A stretch of DNA of 64,000 nucleotides from Phragmites australis (Eukaryota; Streptophyta; Magnoliopsida; Poales; Poaceae). The position numbers and the translations under genes are program-made. The DNA lies in the NCBI RefSeq assembly GCF_958298935.1, contig NC_084943.1, positions 20,329,001 through 20,393,000 on the forward strand, in the 5' to 3' direction. Under the pieces are notes generated by a model that searched no databases, had not been told where the DNA came from, and worked only from the letters and a program-made list of their open reading frames with translations. This document shows positions 22,002 through 32,015 of this stretch, piece after piece (position 1 is the first letter of the stretch; each line of letters begins with the position of its first letter).

Positions 22002-22149
22002 ATGTGTCACATGGTGCAAAAATGCTCTACCAGAAACTCTTCAGCATGGGAATCTATATCAAGTTTGAGATAAAAATTGTTAGAACTTCCGCTTCAAATC
22101 CCTATGCTGAAGAGTTTCTTGTAGAGCAATTTTGCACCATATGACACAT
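22002..22149. repeat. Foldback with two about 52-bp arms
   Basis: The left arm (about 22002-22053: GTGTCACATGGTGCAAAAAT and onward through ACTCTTCAGCATGGGAATC) is the imperfect reverse complement of the right arm (about 22097-22149), at nearly 90 percent match by eye, with a loop of about 45 bases. An RNA copy would form a long imperfect hairpin of the size of a plant microRNA or siRNA precursor. Confidence 0.75.
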
Positions 22150-22222
22150 GATCCTAACTAGGAGGGGGAAGGTTGAACGGCCAGGGAGAGCGACGACAAG
22201 GTTATCTTGAGGTGGGGCGGCG

Positions 22223-22457
22223 GCAACCGGACGGGCATCAGGGCAACGTGCATTAGGATGAGAATACAACTAAGTGTTCGGGTGCAGGGATGTTTGAATT
22301 TATATTCAGCGGTATCATTGTCGGTGTTAGCCTCTTATCATTGTCGACTGCTAGCGATCGGACGGGCGAAGGCAACGTGCTTTAGGATGAGAATACGACT
22401 AAGTATTGGGGGATCGAGATGTTTGAATTTATATTTAGCGGTATCATTACCGGTTCT
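22223..22457 (+). repeat. Tandem repeat, two copies, about 132-bp period
   Basis: Copy one (22223-22323) and copy two (22355-22457) share GGACGGGC, GGCAACGTGCWTTAGGATGAG, ATGTTTGAATTTATATT and AGCGGTATCATT in the same order. The repeat lies inside the CACTA element. Confidence 0.7.
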
Positions 22458-24873
22458 ATACTACAAACGACATGGATACTCTTTCCAATTTTTAAACATT
22501 GTATATTGTGACAAATTAGTGCCGATTCTAGACACCAACGGGCAGGATAAAGAAGTATCACTGCCGGTTCGTGTTACAAACCGATAATGATAAAAGAAGT
22601 ATCACTGATAATCCATAATACTAATCGGTAATGATGTATCACTACACGAACCGACAGTGATAGTGGGTATCACTATTGGTTCTTAATAGCTCACTGATTG
22701 ATCGATTGTTGGAGCATATGAACCGGTAATGATATCTTATTACTACCAGGTATTTTCAAATTAGTAGTGAAAAGGGGATATTGATGACTCGTTTTACAGT
22801 AGTGCATTGTCGGAACTGTCAGTGATACTCAGCCCCAAAATTTGATATTTTTAGCGATACAAGTCACACATTTTTTCGTACGAAATACACATGTGCGGTT
22901 CATGGGTATTGAACCTGCAATCTCACTCTTCATACTAGCTTCCTTATCATCTCAAATTATAGATGTAGCTAATAGTCATGAGGTAATTTATTCTTTTAAC
23001 TTTTCTTGTCAAAATCTTTGGATGATTTTTTGGATATTTAGATGGCTTCAAATAAAAAGGTTGTGAACTGTAAAGTTGTAGAACTTAAGAGCTACAATAT
23101 GTGACATATATATATATTAGTTTCACCAACACGTGTCCTAATAACTCGACACAAACATGCAAATGGGCATATGTTTTTCACGATTTCATCATGAACCAAC
23201 TTAAACACTGCATATATCATTTCACCCTATGATTATTACTATTAGAGTTCACCCTTTATCTAACCTATATTTTTGTATCACTTCAAGTTTCATCCGAGTT
23301 AGGCCAACATAAAAGCGGAAGAATAGTTACAGAAGTTAAATTATTTGTGAGCCATATTTGGACACTTTAATGATTTCAAATAAAAAAAGTTGTCAACTAC
23401 AAAGCTGTAAATCTCGTCAAGAGCTACAATATTTATATAAAATTTATCTATATACAACTTAAATTTATGAATTTCTAAAGATAGATTGTCCTTATTATCA
23501 CTACTAGTTCGTGACAAGAACCGGTAATGCTACTCTCTCCATTATTACTAATAGTTTGTAACATAAACTAACATTAAAAAAATCTACTTTCACTTCCGAT
23601 TCATTTTAAGAACTTATATTAATAGTATTAGTGTCGATTCTTAATACAAAATGATAATAATAATTATTTTTATTGTCGATTCTTTTCTGATGAATTTTTA
23701 GTGTCAGTTCTTATTAGCAACCAATAATAATACATTATTATTACGGCTCTAGCCAAACCGGTAGTGACAGGAGCCAAAAAAAAGGTGTTACAGTGATGTT
23801 GCTCCAACGAATGACAATCTGATAGATCGATTTGCAATTGTAGACGAGTTGAACGTAACAACAGCTGATTAACCACGAGTTAAACACATAACGGAGGCCC
23901 ACGTGTCAAACCATCTCTGTCGCGTCGGCGTCGCGCTCCGTCCTTTCCAGAGGTCTCTCACTCTCTCTTCCTCCCTCTCTCTCCTCTTTCTCGCATGTCC
24001 CGTGCTTATTAGTATATGCATGCACAAGTTTGTATATTTATTTGGAAAATATATGTTCGTTAACTTTCGGCGGCATGTCGGCGCCGATTCTAAATGTGCT
24101 TAGCCGTCGCAGCATGGCGCCACGATACGTCCACGTACATGATGATCATGACACGTGTAAGGCGGTTAGGCGCTTGACCGGTCAAATCATGACACTCATG
24201 TGCGTGCCAAATCCGTAATGCTTCTTGTTCGTTCACCCATCCTTGTGCTTGGAAGTTAGTGGCAAGTAATCCTCAAAATAAAAAGTTTAGTGGCAAGTGG
24301 TTTTGAGCTAAACCTAGCTTTCTCTGACCATGGGTTGATCTAACTCCACCTCATCTCTTTCTTCTTCTCATTTCACATGGCAGACAGTGGTGCAGCAGTG
24401 GATCTCGCCCATCGTCTCCCTAACTTTTTTTATACGCATCATCCCCTAATTGGCATCTCTCTAAACTAAGTCTTGCCTTTTTTTCAGCTGGAAGTACATA
24501 TATGTCTAATTAGTATTTCATCCATCTAGATACAGCTTTGGAATTCGAAAATTCACACTTCTAACCTCGAAGCTCTAATTTTCCCATAAATGTTCGGCAT
24601 CACGTATCTCTTTTTTACAAATGTAAACCACATGTTATCAATTGAACCACGATAGGTAACATGTGTATTGGAGACTCAATAGAAACAATCATCTGAGCCA
24701 TCCTATCACTACCGGTTAGGGATAGAACCGGCACCGATGAAGTATCAGCATCGGTTCATAACTTCCCACGTTCGGTCAACAATTGAGTCGGGTTGAACCA
24801 GCATTGATACTTCAGTGCCAGCTGAAGTATCAATGTCGGTTCGTATTACGTGCCAACACTAATAACTTTACAG

Positions 24874-24886
24874 TCTATAAAAGGTG
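24874..24886 (+). promoter_or_regulatory. TATA box of the CACTA transposase gene
   Basis: CTATAAAAGGTGC lies between the left subterminal repeats and a GC-rich stretch, the usual place of the transposase promoter in these elements. Confidence 0.5.
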
Positions 24887-26509
24887 CATTCTTCTCCCCC
24901 TAATGCTGACGTCCCTTTCTGCCACATCACCGCTACGCTGTCACCTCCGACCTCCTCCCCCGTGACCGAGCCCATGGTGAGCTTCCTCGAGTCGCTCTCT
25001 TCCTTTAGCGCGCATCACATTCATGTTTGCCCGATGCTGGCACGGGTCTCCGTGTTGGCTGAGCCGCTGCCGCCCGTGTGTGTTCGGCGCCAGCTGAGCC
25101 GCAACTTGGCCCATCGGCCATTAGGCATGCTGTTGAGACCGCACATGTAGATGCTCTAGGTGTTCTTGATAGGGCCGTTTTTGCCGCCGCTCACTGCCGG
25201 CGTGTTTCTCCCCGCCTGTCAAGCCATCGTCACCGTTGTTCTCCATCGCTCGCCGTCTTTCGGCCATCGCTGTCAACCACATGTGCTTTAGGCTAGTTCA
25301 CGGGAGTGTGCTGGTGCTGATGGTGCTTCTCGTTAGCCGAGTCGCGCCGTTGTTCAACGCCGGTGAACTCGCCAGTGCCGTTCGGCACTGTACGCCTCTG
25401 GGCGCGGGTCAATTTTGACCTGGGTCAGCGTAGCCTGGCCCCACGGTCAATGACAGTGGCTAGCCATCCCTTGGTGAAAAGGGAATTAAGGCATTTTAAT
25501 AATCGATTAATTCAGAAATTGCCAAACATAATTATTGTTCAATCATTAAATCGACTAAAACTTGTAAAATGCATAGGAAATTAAATATAGCTCTAAAAAT
25601 AGTGAAACCAATTTTTTTAGCTTTGTTTTATTATGCTCTACATATTAAAAATACTAGGAGTGATGTGTACTGAAATCCCTTTAATTATTTAAATGTGTTT
25701 AACCTTAGGTAATTAAAAATTAATTATTGGTAAGTTCAAAATTGGTGAAACTAATTTATTAATCTTGTTAGTTTATGCCCTATTCATTTAAAATACTCAA
25801 CATCATGTTAAACATAATTAATTTTCTTTTTAGGATTAAGCTTGTTGTAAGCTCAATTAATCCTGGGATTTATTAAATGATTCATAATAATCAAAATTAA
25901 GGAAAAATCTTTGATTCTTTCAAACTCATACCATGATACATTGCATCTCCACTTTCGTCATGTGATGTGGGGCATCATTCCTTGCATGTCATCATACTCA
26001 TTGCGATGCATTGCTATTTGTATTTGTCAAATGACGTTTCTGAGAATGATGAAATGAATATCTTTTGTACAATCAACTGAAAGATTATAAAATGCATAGA
26101 AAAATAATTAGAGCTCAGAAAAAGGTGAAAACTAATTTTTAATCGTGCACTCCTGAAAAGGGTACTGAAATTCCTTTATTCCATTAATCGTGCTGTAAAT
26201 TATTAATTCCATGAATAATTAAGGAGAAATCCAAAAAAGATGAAAATTACTTCTAAATAGATCAACATATTAAATATGAATATTATGCTATAGGGATGGC
26301 AAATTCACCCGCTAAATGGATGTGACAGTATTTAGAAGGTGGGTCCTCCGACCCGAACCAAGTGTCGGAAGGTGATGGGCCATCTAACATGGAGCAATAA
26401 AAAATGCGAGGTAATTCAATAAATTAGAGGTGCATTTTGAAATATTGCATGGTTATCATTTCATTGGTTTTTTTATTGATTGCTAAAACATAATGATAAT
26501 CATAAATTT

Positions 26510-27665
26510 GCAGAGGGCCGGACATGGATGTACAAGTCTGATTGTCGTGGCCCATAGTTTTTTCATAGCGTGAATGCTTTTTTAGGGTTGCCACGGCGTA
26601 TAGAAAGCCAAAAAATAAGTGTGATGATCACTATATATGCTATCCGTGCGTTGATTGCAATAATGAGAAGAAGTTCTCAGACATAAAGTAGATCTGTGTA
26701 CACTTGTTTCGCAGGGGTTTCAAGCCTAGCTGTATCCGCTAGATCAAGCACGATGAACATGAGGAGATTGTGCATGAAGAACAGTCCACATTCGAGGAAG
26801 ACGGAGGCAACGATATGACGGCTAACGAAGACATCGATATATTGGCATTCGAAAATACTTTTGTTAGCAATGATGATGATGGCCTAGACGCAATGTTGCA
26901 CAATGTGGAGGGAGACTACACCAATGATAAGCAACACGAAAAGTTCCAACACATGTTAGAGGACTATAAAACACTGGTGTTTCCCGGGCTGTAAGAAAGA
27001 GCACAACAAGTTGCATGTTGTGCTGACATTGTTGCAAATGAAGTATAGTAATAGTTTGTCTGATAAGGGCTTCAATGAGTTGTTACGATTCTTGAGAGAC
27101 TTGCTTCCAGATGGTAATAAGTTGCCTAAAAACACATACCACACCAAGCAGATTATCTGCTAGTTGGGGTTGGGAGTAGAGAAACTACATGCATGTCTAA
27201 AGGACTGCATATTTTTTCACAATAGGGATGTAAACTTGAAAGCGTGTCGTGTTTGCAGTGCATCATGGTACAAGCACGACGTTGATGATATCAATAGCGA
27301 TGACATAGGGGAGAACAGTAAGGATAAAAGATCCCCACTAAAATGGTTTGGTATTTCCCTATAATCTTCCATCTGAAACAATTGTTTGCCAATAAAGCAA
27401 ATGCCGAGTTGATGCGATGGCAAGCGAAGGGCACAAGAAAGACGGAATGCTTAGACACCTACTGATGGAATGCAATGAAAAAGTTCGATACAAAATACAA
27501 GGAATTCAAAGCTAAAGTGAGGAATATAAGGTTTGGGTTGAGTATAAATGGGATGAATCCTTTCGACAACATTAGCAATAGTCATAGCACTTGGCCCGTG
27601 ACTCTCGATATCTACAACCTTCCATCTTAGCTGTGTATGAAGCAGGTGTTTCTTATGATGCCTTG
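26510..27665 (+). pseudogene. TNP2-like (En/Spm) transposase remnant
   Basis: Collinear pieces in changing frames: RTWMYKSDCRGP (about 26520), ICYPCVDCNNEKKFSD and HLFRRGFKPSC (about 26635-26735; the transposase-associated domain), an acidic segment 26770-26994 with KFQHMLEDYKTLVFPG, then LSDKGFNELLRFLRDLLPDG, LGLGVEKLHACLKDCIFF and ACRVCSASWYK (27000-27290), then NIRFGLSINGMNPFDNISN and STWPVTLDIYNLPS (27520-27630). These are the ordered blocks of the TNP2 transposase family. At least five in-frame stops (for example in the first block, at 27161 and near 27629) show it is dead, and the catalytic C-terminal half is missing. Confidence 0.88.
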
Positions 27666-28830
27666 ATTAACGTTCAGTTCCTACTCATGTTCAAATAGAT
27701 TGATTTCTTCAATTCTGGTAACTGCAAGACCTCGAGCTGGAAACAAGTATCCTCATGCCGCAAAGAATCAACACAATTCAGAAACAACTCTACGGGTCCA
27801 TCAATGACCAAGTCATTCCAGAGTTCGAGTGGTACCATATTTTCAAATGGTGTTGTTTGCAAGTTGTCCCTTCAAGTAGCCCGTGGAGTTCATTATGTGC
27901 TTCTTCTCAAGGTAAAAAGCGTTGTTCAGGGTCTTCAGTCAACAAGAACAATTGAATAACATCGCTTCTTACCCTTTTGTTGCATACTTCTGTTAATTAT
28001 GAACTTTTGTTGCAAACTTGTATTAGTTATGATCTCTAGTCAAAGACATGTAAAATAACATGGTTACATATGCATGAATGAGGTGAGATGTGAATGAATT
28101 ATGTATGTGTGTGATATTATATGTGCTGAGATAATTATATGTGCATGTGAAACTTGAATGTATGTTTATCTTGCTGTATGTGATATTATTTGTGTTGTTG
28201 TCAGCAACAGCTAGATTCTATAAGGGGGCCATCAGTGCCGGTTTATGATAAAAAATTAGCATTAATATGGAGACTATAAGTGCCGACTTGTATCAAAAAT
28301 CGATATTGATAGTTGAGTATTAGTACCAGTTATTGGTTATGAACCAACACAGATAGTCTTAGTATCAATGCCTTTTTTTATAAATCGATGCTGATACTTA
28401 TTATCAGTGTCGGTTAATAATCTGATACTGATAATCTATAACTTTCAATACCAATTTAAAAATTATTACTGCTGGTGTTTTTAAACCAACACTAATAACT
28501 ATTTTATATTAGTGATATAGATATATGGAACTAGACATAGACTGGTTTGGTCAAATGGTCGACCACTGCTTGTGGATGTCTTGTCTTGGTGAGCCCATGC
28601 ATGCGTGGCAGTGTTGTATGATGTGCCTAGCTGCAGTAGGGGCAGTGCATGTGCTTGTGTGTTGGTACCCTGGGTGCACATCACATGGGATGCTGGTGTC
28701 CGGTGTCTACTACTTGCTGTTGCTCCAACAAATGACAATCCGACGATCGTGCAAAATGTAGATGAGCTGAACGTAAGAGCAGCTAACCATGAGGTTAATT
28801 CTCAGAGGCTTACCTGTCAGCGATGGTTTT

Positions 28831-29870
28831 GGTTTAACGAGTTGATACGTGCTGTCCCGATCAGATATATCGTGTATGTCTGCGTTTCGACATTGCCTTG
28901 ATACGAAATGAGACATGCCACCCGATTTGCCATACGTGGCTGCAGTGCAATAAGCCATGGGAAGCGATAAGGATGTCTTCCTGTCTTGCAAGTTGCAGCC
29001 TCTCTCGGAGTGCATGCATATGACTTATTGACTTATGTCATTGTGTGCGTGTGAGAGATGATCCAGCATGCAGCTGGTCGGCTTGGTGGGCAGTCCACCT
29101 CAAGGACGTGCAGGGATTGAAGATGGAACAGTGCCATGCAACAACATGTGGGCAACCAACCGATGACGTTGTGTGTGGATTCGTTGGAGGACACGGGGAA
29201 CGAAAATTTTCACGTGGATATATGATTTATCATAATTGTTTATTAATGTTAATATTTGTGATGGAGAGATAGGTGAAAAAATCATGAGATAGATGAGAAA
29301 ATTAATAAATTGATAAATATTATATGAGATAGATGGACGATAAGATAGATTATACGTGCGTAGGGGACATACCCAGCCGGCCGGCCGTGCGTGCCTGCGG
29401 CGATTGCCGTCGTCGTCGTTTCTGGGAATAGTCTCCGATCCGGCCCCGGTCTTCATCTCACCGTCTCATCTGTTTCACCTTTGCGGTGGCCCGGGCGGCG
29501 TCGTATCGCCAACTGCTCAAGACTGGCTTCACATGCATGCGATGCAACAGCATGACCGATAAAGGCCCGGTACTGTTCCTGCCATTCCGGTATGGAGTTA
29601 CACACAAGATTAGCAACACATCAATCATCATCTGGTTGATACTCTGATCAATACACCATGCATGCATACATACAAATACAGAGACCACAAGCAACATTTC
29701 GTGGTCCAAATCAAGTTTGTATCATATCACACCAACATGAGCAAGCCGAAACGGGACGGTCCCATTGCACTTGCCCTGGGGGACATGGAAAGAGATGTCC
29801 CATCAGACAACGCAAAAAGATTAGTCCTTGATAAATCAAGTTAAAATGTGACTTATTTTATATGTGATTA
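28831..29870. other. Intergenic sequence, no gene recognised
   Basis: Short open frames on both strands carry no known motif. The stretch is AT/GC mixed with no inverted or direct repeat that I could define. Confidence 0.45.
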
Positions 29871-29879
29871 GTAATTGGT

Positions 29880-30930
29880 AAGGTTGTCGATTTAGTTTGT
29901 CAAATTTTAGTTTGCTTGAGCTTTATATGAGCATTTTAATTATGGATTAACTGGAGTTAAAGTTGAAGAAATATGTTTACTTATCTCATAGTGTGTACGT
30001 GACGGATGTAACTTGGTAGTCGACGACGGGTGATCGAGGCTAAACGGGTGCTTGGTGTCGGACGACTAAGGAGGCCGGACGGAGTTAAGGGTGCTCTTAA
30101 CTATACACGTAAAGGTTAAGTAAAGCATAAAACGGAAGATGAAGATAGCATGTTAATAAAGTCAAGCGAAAAGAATATCAGTGCAAGTGACAAGGTGACC
30201 CGAGGGATCGAGAGCGGGGGAGACTTGTCGGCGATCAGGATCGCAAGATGGAGTACACGTGTCGATATCAGAGCGCTTGCTTAAGGTGTAAACAAGTGAC
30301 GAGTCATACTTTAAGAAACGTGCAAAAAGTTTCACAATTGGGTCTCAAAACCGTGAGAGGACTGGAGGAGTATATGGCACCATCGCGAAGCTTGCATCGA
30401 GACGAAACTAAGTCGTGAAGGTGCCATGACCGTTCAATAGACGAAGCAAGAAATAGACTAAAATACCCTCAATGGTAGGTAGAAATGTACTACAAGAGAG
30501 GAATATTTCGGTAACAAGCTAGAACTTAGAAGTCAAGTTTTCTAAAACTATAAATAAAGGAGTAGGGCTATGTGAGAGTTGGAACCAGCCACTTAGTCTC
30601 TTGTGCCACCTATTTGAGAGTTTAGTGTTAGGATTTTAGAGGAAATGAAGGATGAATGTTTAGCCTATGTAATAGGTGTAAGTTGAGAGAAAAATCTTTG
30701 TAATTTGTTTAAAATAGGGCTGATCTCTTTAAGTAATAAAGTTTATATTTTTTATATGCTTGAATTCTCCTTCTTTTAGTTTCCCTCTATTGATTTTTTT
30801 TAAAGTTTTCGATTTCGGTTGCGATTTTTGTTTTCGTGCTTGAGCTGAATTTTTTCATCTTGTTGGAGTTAATTTTCTAATTTCTTGAGATGCATTTGGT
30901 GAATAAAGAGTACACCATCTATTTTATAAG
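29880..30930 (+). mobile_element. LTR-like sequence, probable solo or fragmentary LTR
   Basis: Non-coding, with a TATA-like CTATAAATAAAGG at about 30548-30560, then a leader-like stretch, then TAAGTAATAAAG near 30733 followed by a T-rich tail. This order of promoter and polyadenylation signal about 180 bases apart is what an LTR shows. No second copy, primer site or target duplication was found, so ends and family are uncertain. Confidence 0.35.
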
Positions 30931-31070
30931 AAATTTATAGTATATTTATTCATCCTCTCTAATCGTCAATCTCGATGCTTCCGTTGTTCTACTTAATCAC
31001 CCATGGCCTGCAATCCAATTAGAGATTAACAGCACATAACAAACTGTCGCTTGGATTGGCATCTGGTGGC

Positions 31071-31077
31071 TATAAAT
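31071..31077 (+). promoter_or_regulatory. TATA box of the DVL gene
   Basis: TATAAAT, in the context GGCTATAAATACTAG, lies 156 bases before the DVL start codon, leaving room for a leader of about 125 bases. Confidence 0.7.
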
Positions 31078-31226
31078 ACTAGCTAGCTCTGCCCCTACCA
31101 GCCAAGCCTCACTTCCATCACCAACCACAACCCTGCACATTGCAAGCTTGCAACTACTTCAGAGAGAGCTGCCGTTGTTCGCCACTGTGTTTCTCGTTCC
31201 CAGAGAGGGGAAGAGAAAATAGAGAG

Positions 31227-31454
31227 ATGGAGATGTACATGGATGACAAGAGCAAGCTGCTGTTCAAGAAGTGCAGCCGGAGGTCAGCGGCGGCGGCCGG
31301 CGAGGGGAGCCCGGCAGGCCTCAAGGGCCGGGTGTCGTCGAGGGGCCAGGCCCGGTCGGTGCCTGGCCGGCTGGCGAGCCTGGTGAAGGAGCAGAGGGCC
31401 AGGTTCTACATCATGCGCCGGTGCGTCACCATGCTGGTGTGCTGGAGGGACTAG
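31227..31454 (+). CDS. DVL/ROTUNDIFOLIA4-like small plant peptide
   Basis: A 75-residue frame opened by the first ATG after the TATA box (an upstream in-frame TTG extension to 31140 is not a plausible start). The N-terminus is basic and alanine-rich ([15 protein letters not shown]). The C-terminus carries the diagnostic DVL block: [20 protein letters not shown] followed by W, near residues 53-73. DVL/RTFL peptides are plant-specific; overexpression in Arabidopsis shortens leaves and fruits by restricting polar cell proliferation, and the conserved part is associated with the plasma membrane (family knowledge). The length is typical of the family and the gene is intronless like its relatives. 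It converges with the AVT1-like gene, 561 bases away. I see no lesion. Confidence 0.93.
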   Translation: MEMYMDDKSKLLFKKCSRRSAAAAGEGSPAGLKGRVSSRGQARSVPGRLASLVKEQRARFYIMRRCVTMLVCWRD

Positions 31455-32015
31455 TTCGTTAACCCTCTAGAGCCATGGACCCATCAGGTGCCTGTGATTG
31501 GGCCCCAAATTGGGTATAGTGATTGTTCTTCTTGGGAGAGAAAGATCGGAGATGCGCCTGTTCTGCGGTCATCCTGTTGTTGATAGTGTTCATATTGTGT
31601 CAGAAAATTAGCTCCATCTGCTGCTAACGCACAACATTGTTGTATAGCGATAATATACTTCTGATTTTCAGTCCAAATTAGGGTTCTTGTTGCAATGTTT
31701 TTATACTGGTATTATAAGTCTGAACAAGGCACAATGATGTGAGCATGTTAATGTTGTTCAGGTTGTCCTATTTATTGGTTTCCTGATTCCGTCCAAATGA
31801 CGAGTACAGACTCGCATCTGCAAAAATTATATCACGGGGATTTGTTGTCATGTATGTCTGAAACGCAATTTGCACCGGTTTACAACAAACTCTCTTTCTT
31901 ACAGCCTTTCTGTCAAAAAGAAGTAACAAATATAATTACAAAAATCCGACAAATTGCCGTTTTCAGAACATTGAGAAGAATCTATACAAATTACACACGC
32001 ATCAGACATCCTAGA

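Larger units (their letters stand above)
21758..23798. mobile_element. Non-autonomous CACTA element, about 2.0 kb
   Basis: It begins CACCAGTAC (21761) and ends TTACAGTG (23795), with ATG on both sides (21758-21760 and 23796-23798), the 3-bp target duplication expected for CACTA. The interior is filled with subterminal repeats of the ACCGGTAATGAT / GACAGTGATA type on both strands. The related block B sequence at 28700-28722 lacks the insert, giving an independent empty site. No transposase is present. It contains a strong foldback (22002-22149) and a tandem repeat (22223-22457). Confidence 0.8.
19840..23905. repeat. Block A of a diverged tandem segmental duplication
   Basis: Segments 19840-20400, 21600-21745 and 23799-23905 match, in the same order, segments of block B at 24005-24520, 28555-28720 and 28722-28830. 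Shared words include GACCGGTCAAATYATGACAC, CACATGGCAGACAG, GGAAGTACATAYATGTCTAA/CTTGAAGTACATACATGTCTAA, GTGCACATGATGCTGG and CTCCAACRAATGACAATC. Between them block A carries a MITE pair and a CACTA element. No gene is recognised in the duplicated DNA. Confidence 0.65.
24707..28514 (+). mobile_element. CACTA element with decayed TNP2-type transposase, 3.8 kb
   Basis: It starts CACTACCGGTTAGGG and ends ATTAGTG. Both ends carry inverted subterminal repeats (AAGTATCAGCATCGGTT at the left; the same word in complement near 28370-28410 at the right). Flanking trinucleotides are TAT and ATA, so a clean target duplication is not preserved. A promoter-like TCTATAAAAGGTGC lies at about 24873-24886, followed by a GC-rich leader-like segment. 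Transposase remnants are at 26510-27665; the downstream half of the gene is gone. Confidence 0.8.
24005..28830. repeat. Block B of the diverged tandem segmental duplication
   Basis: Partner of block A. It keeps the empty site for the block A CACTA insertion but carries its own, different CACTA element (24707-28514). The two blocks abut near 23.9-24.0 kb, so they arose by tandem duplication and then diverged by base changes and insertions. Confidence 0.65.

Noticed and set aside
26292..26340. Second hAT MITE starting TAGGGATGGCAAATTCACCCGC
   Set aside because: It resembles the start of the element at 35576, but no opposite end or duplication could be found within the CACTA element.
31140..31226. 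Longer N-terminus for the DVL peptide
   Set aside because: The upstream in-frame start is TTG, and the extension has no conserved content. The first ATG after the TATA box is at 31227.
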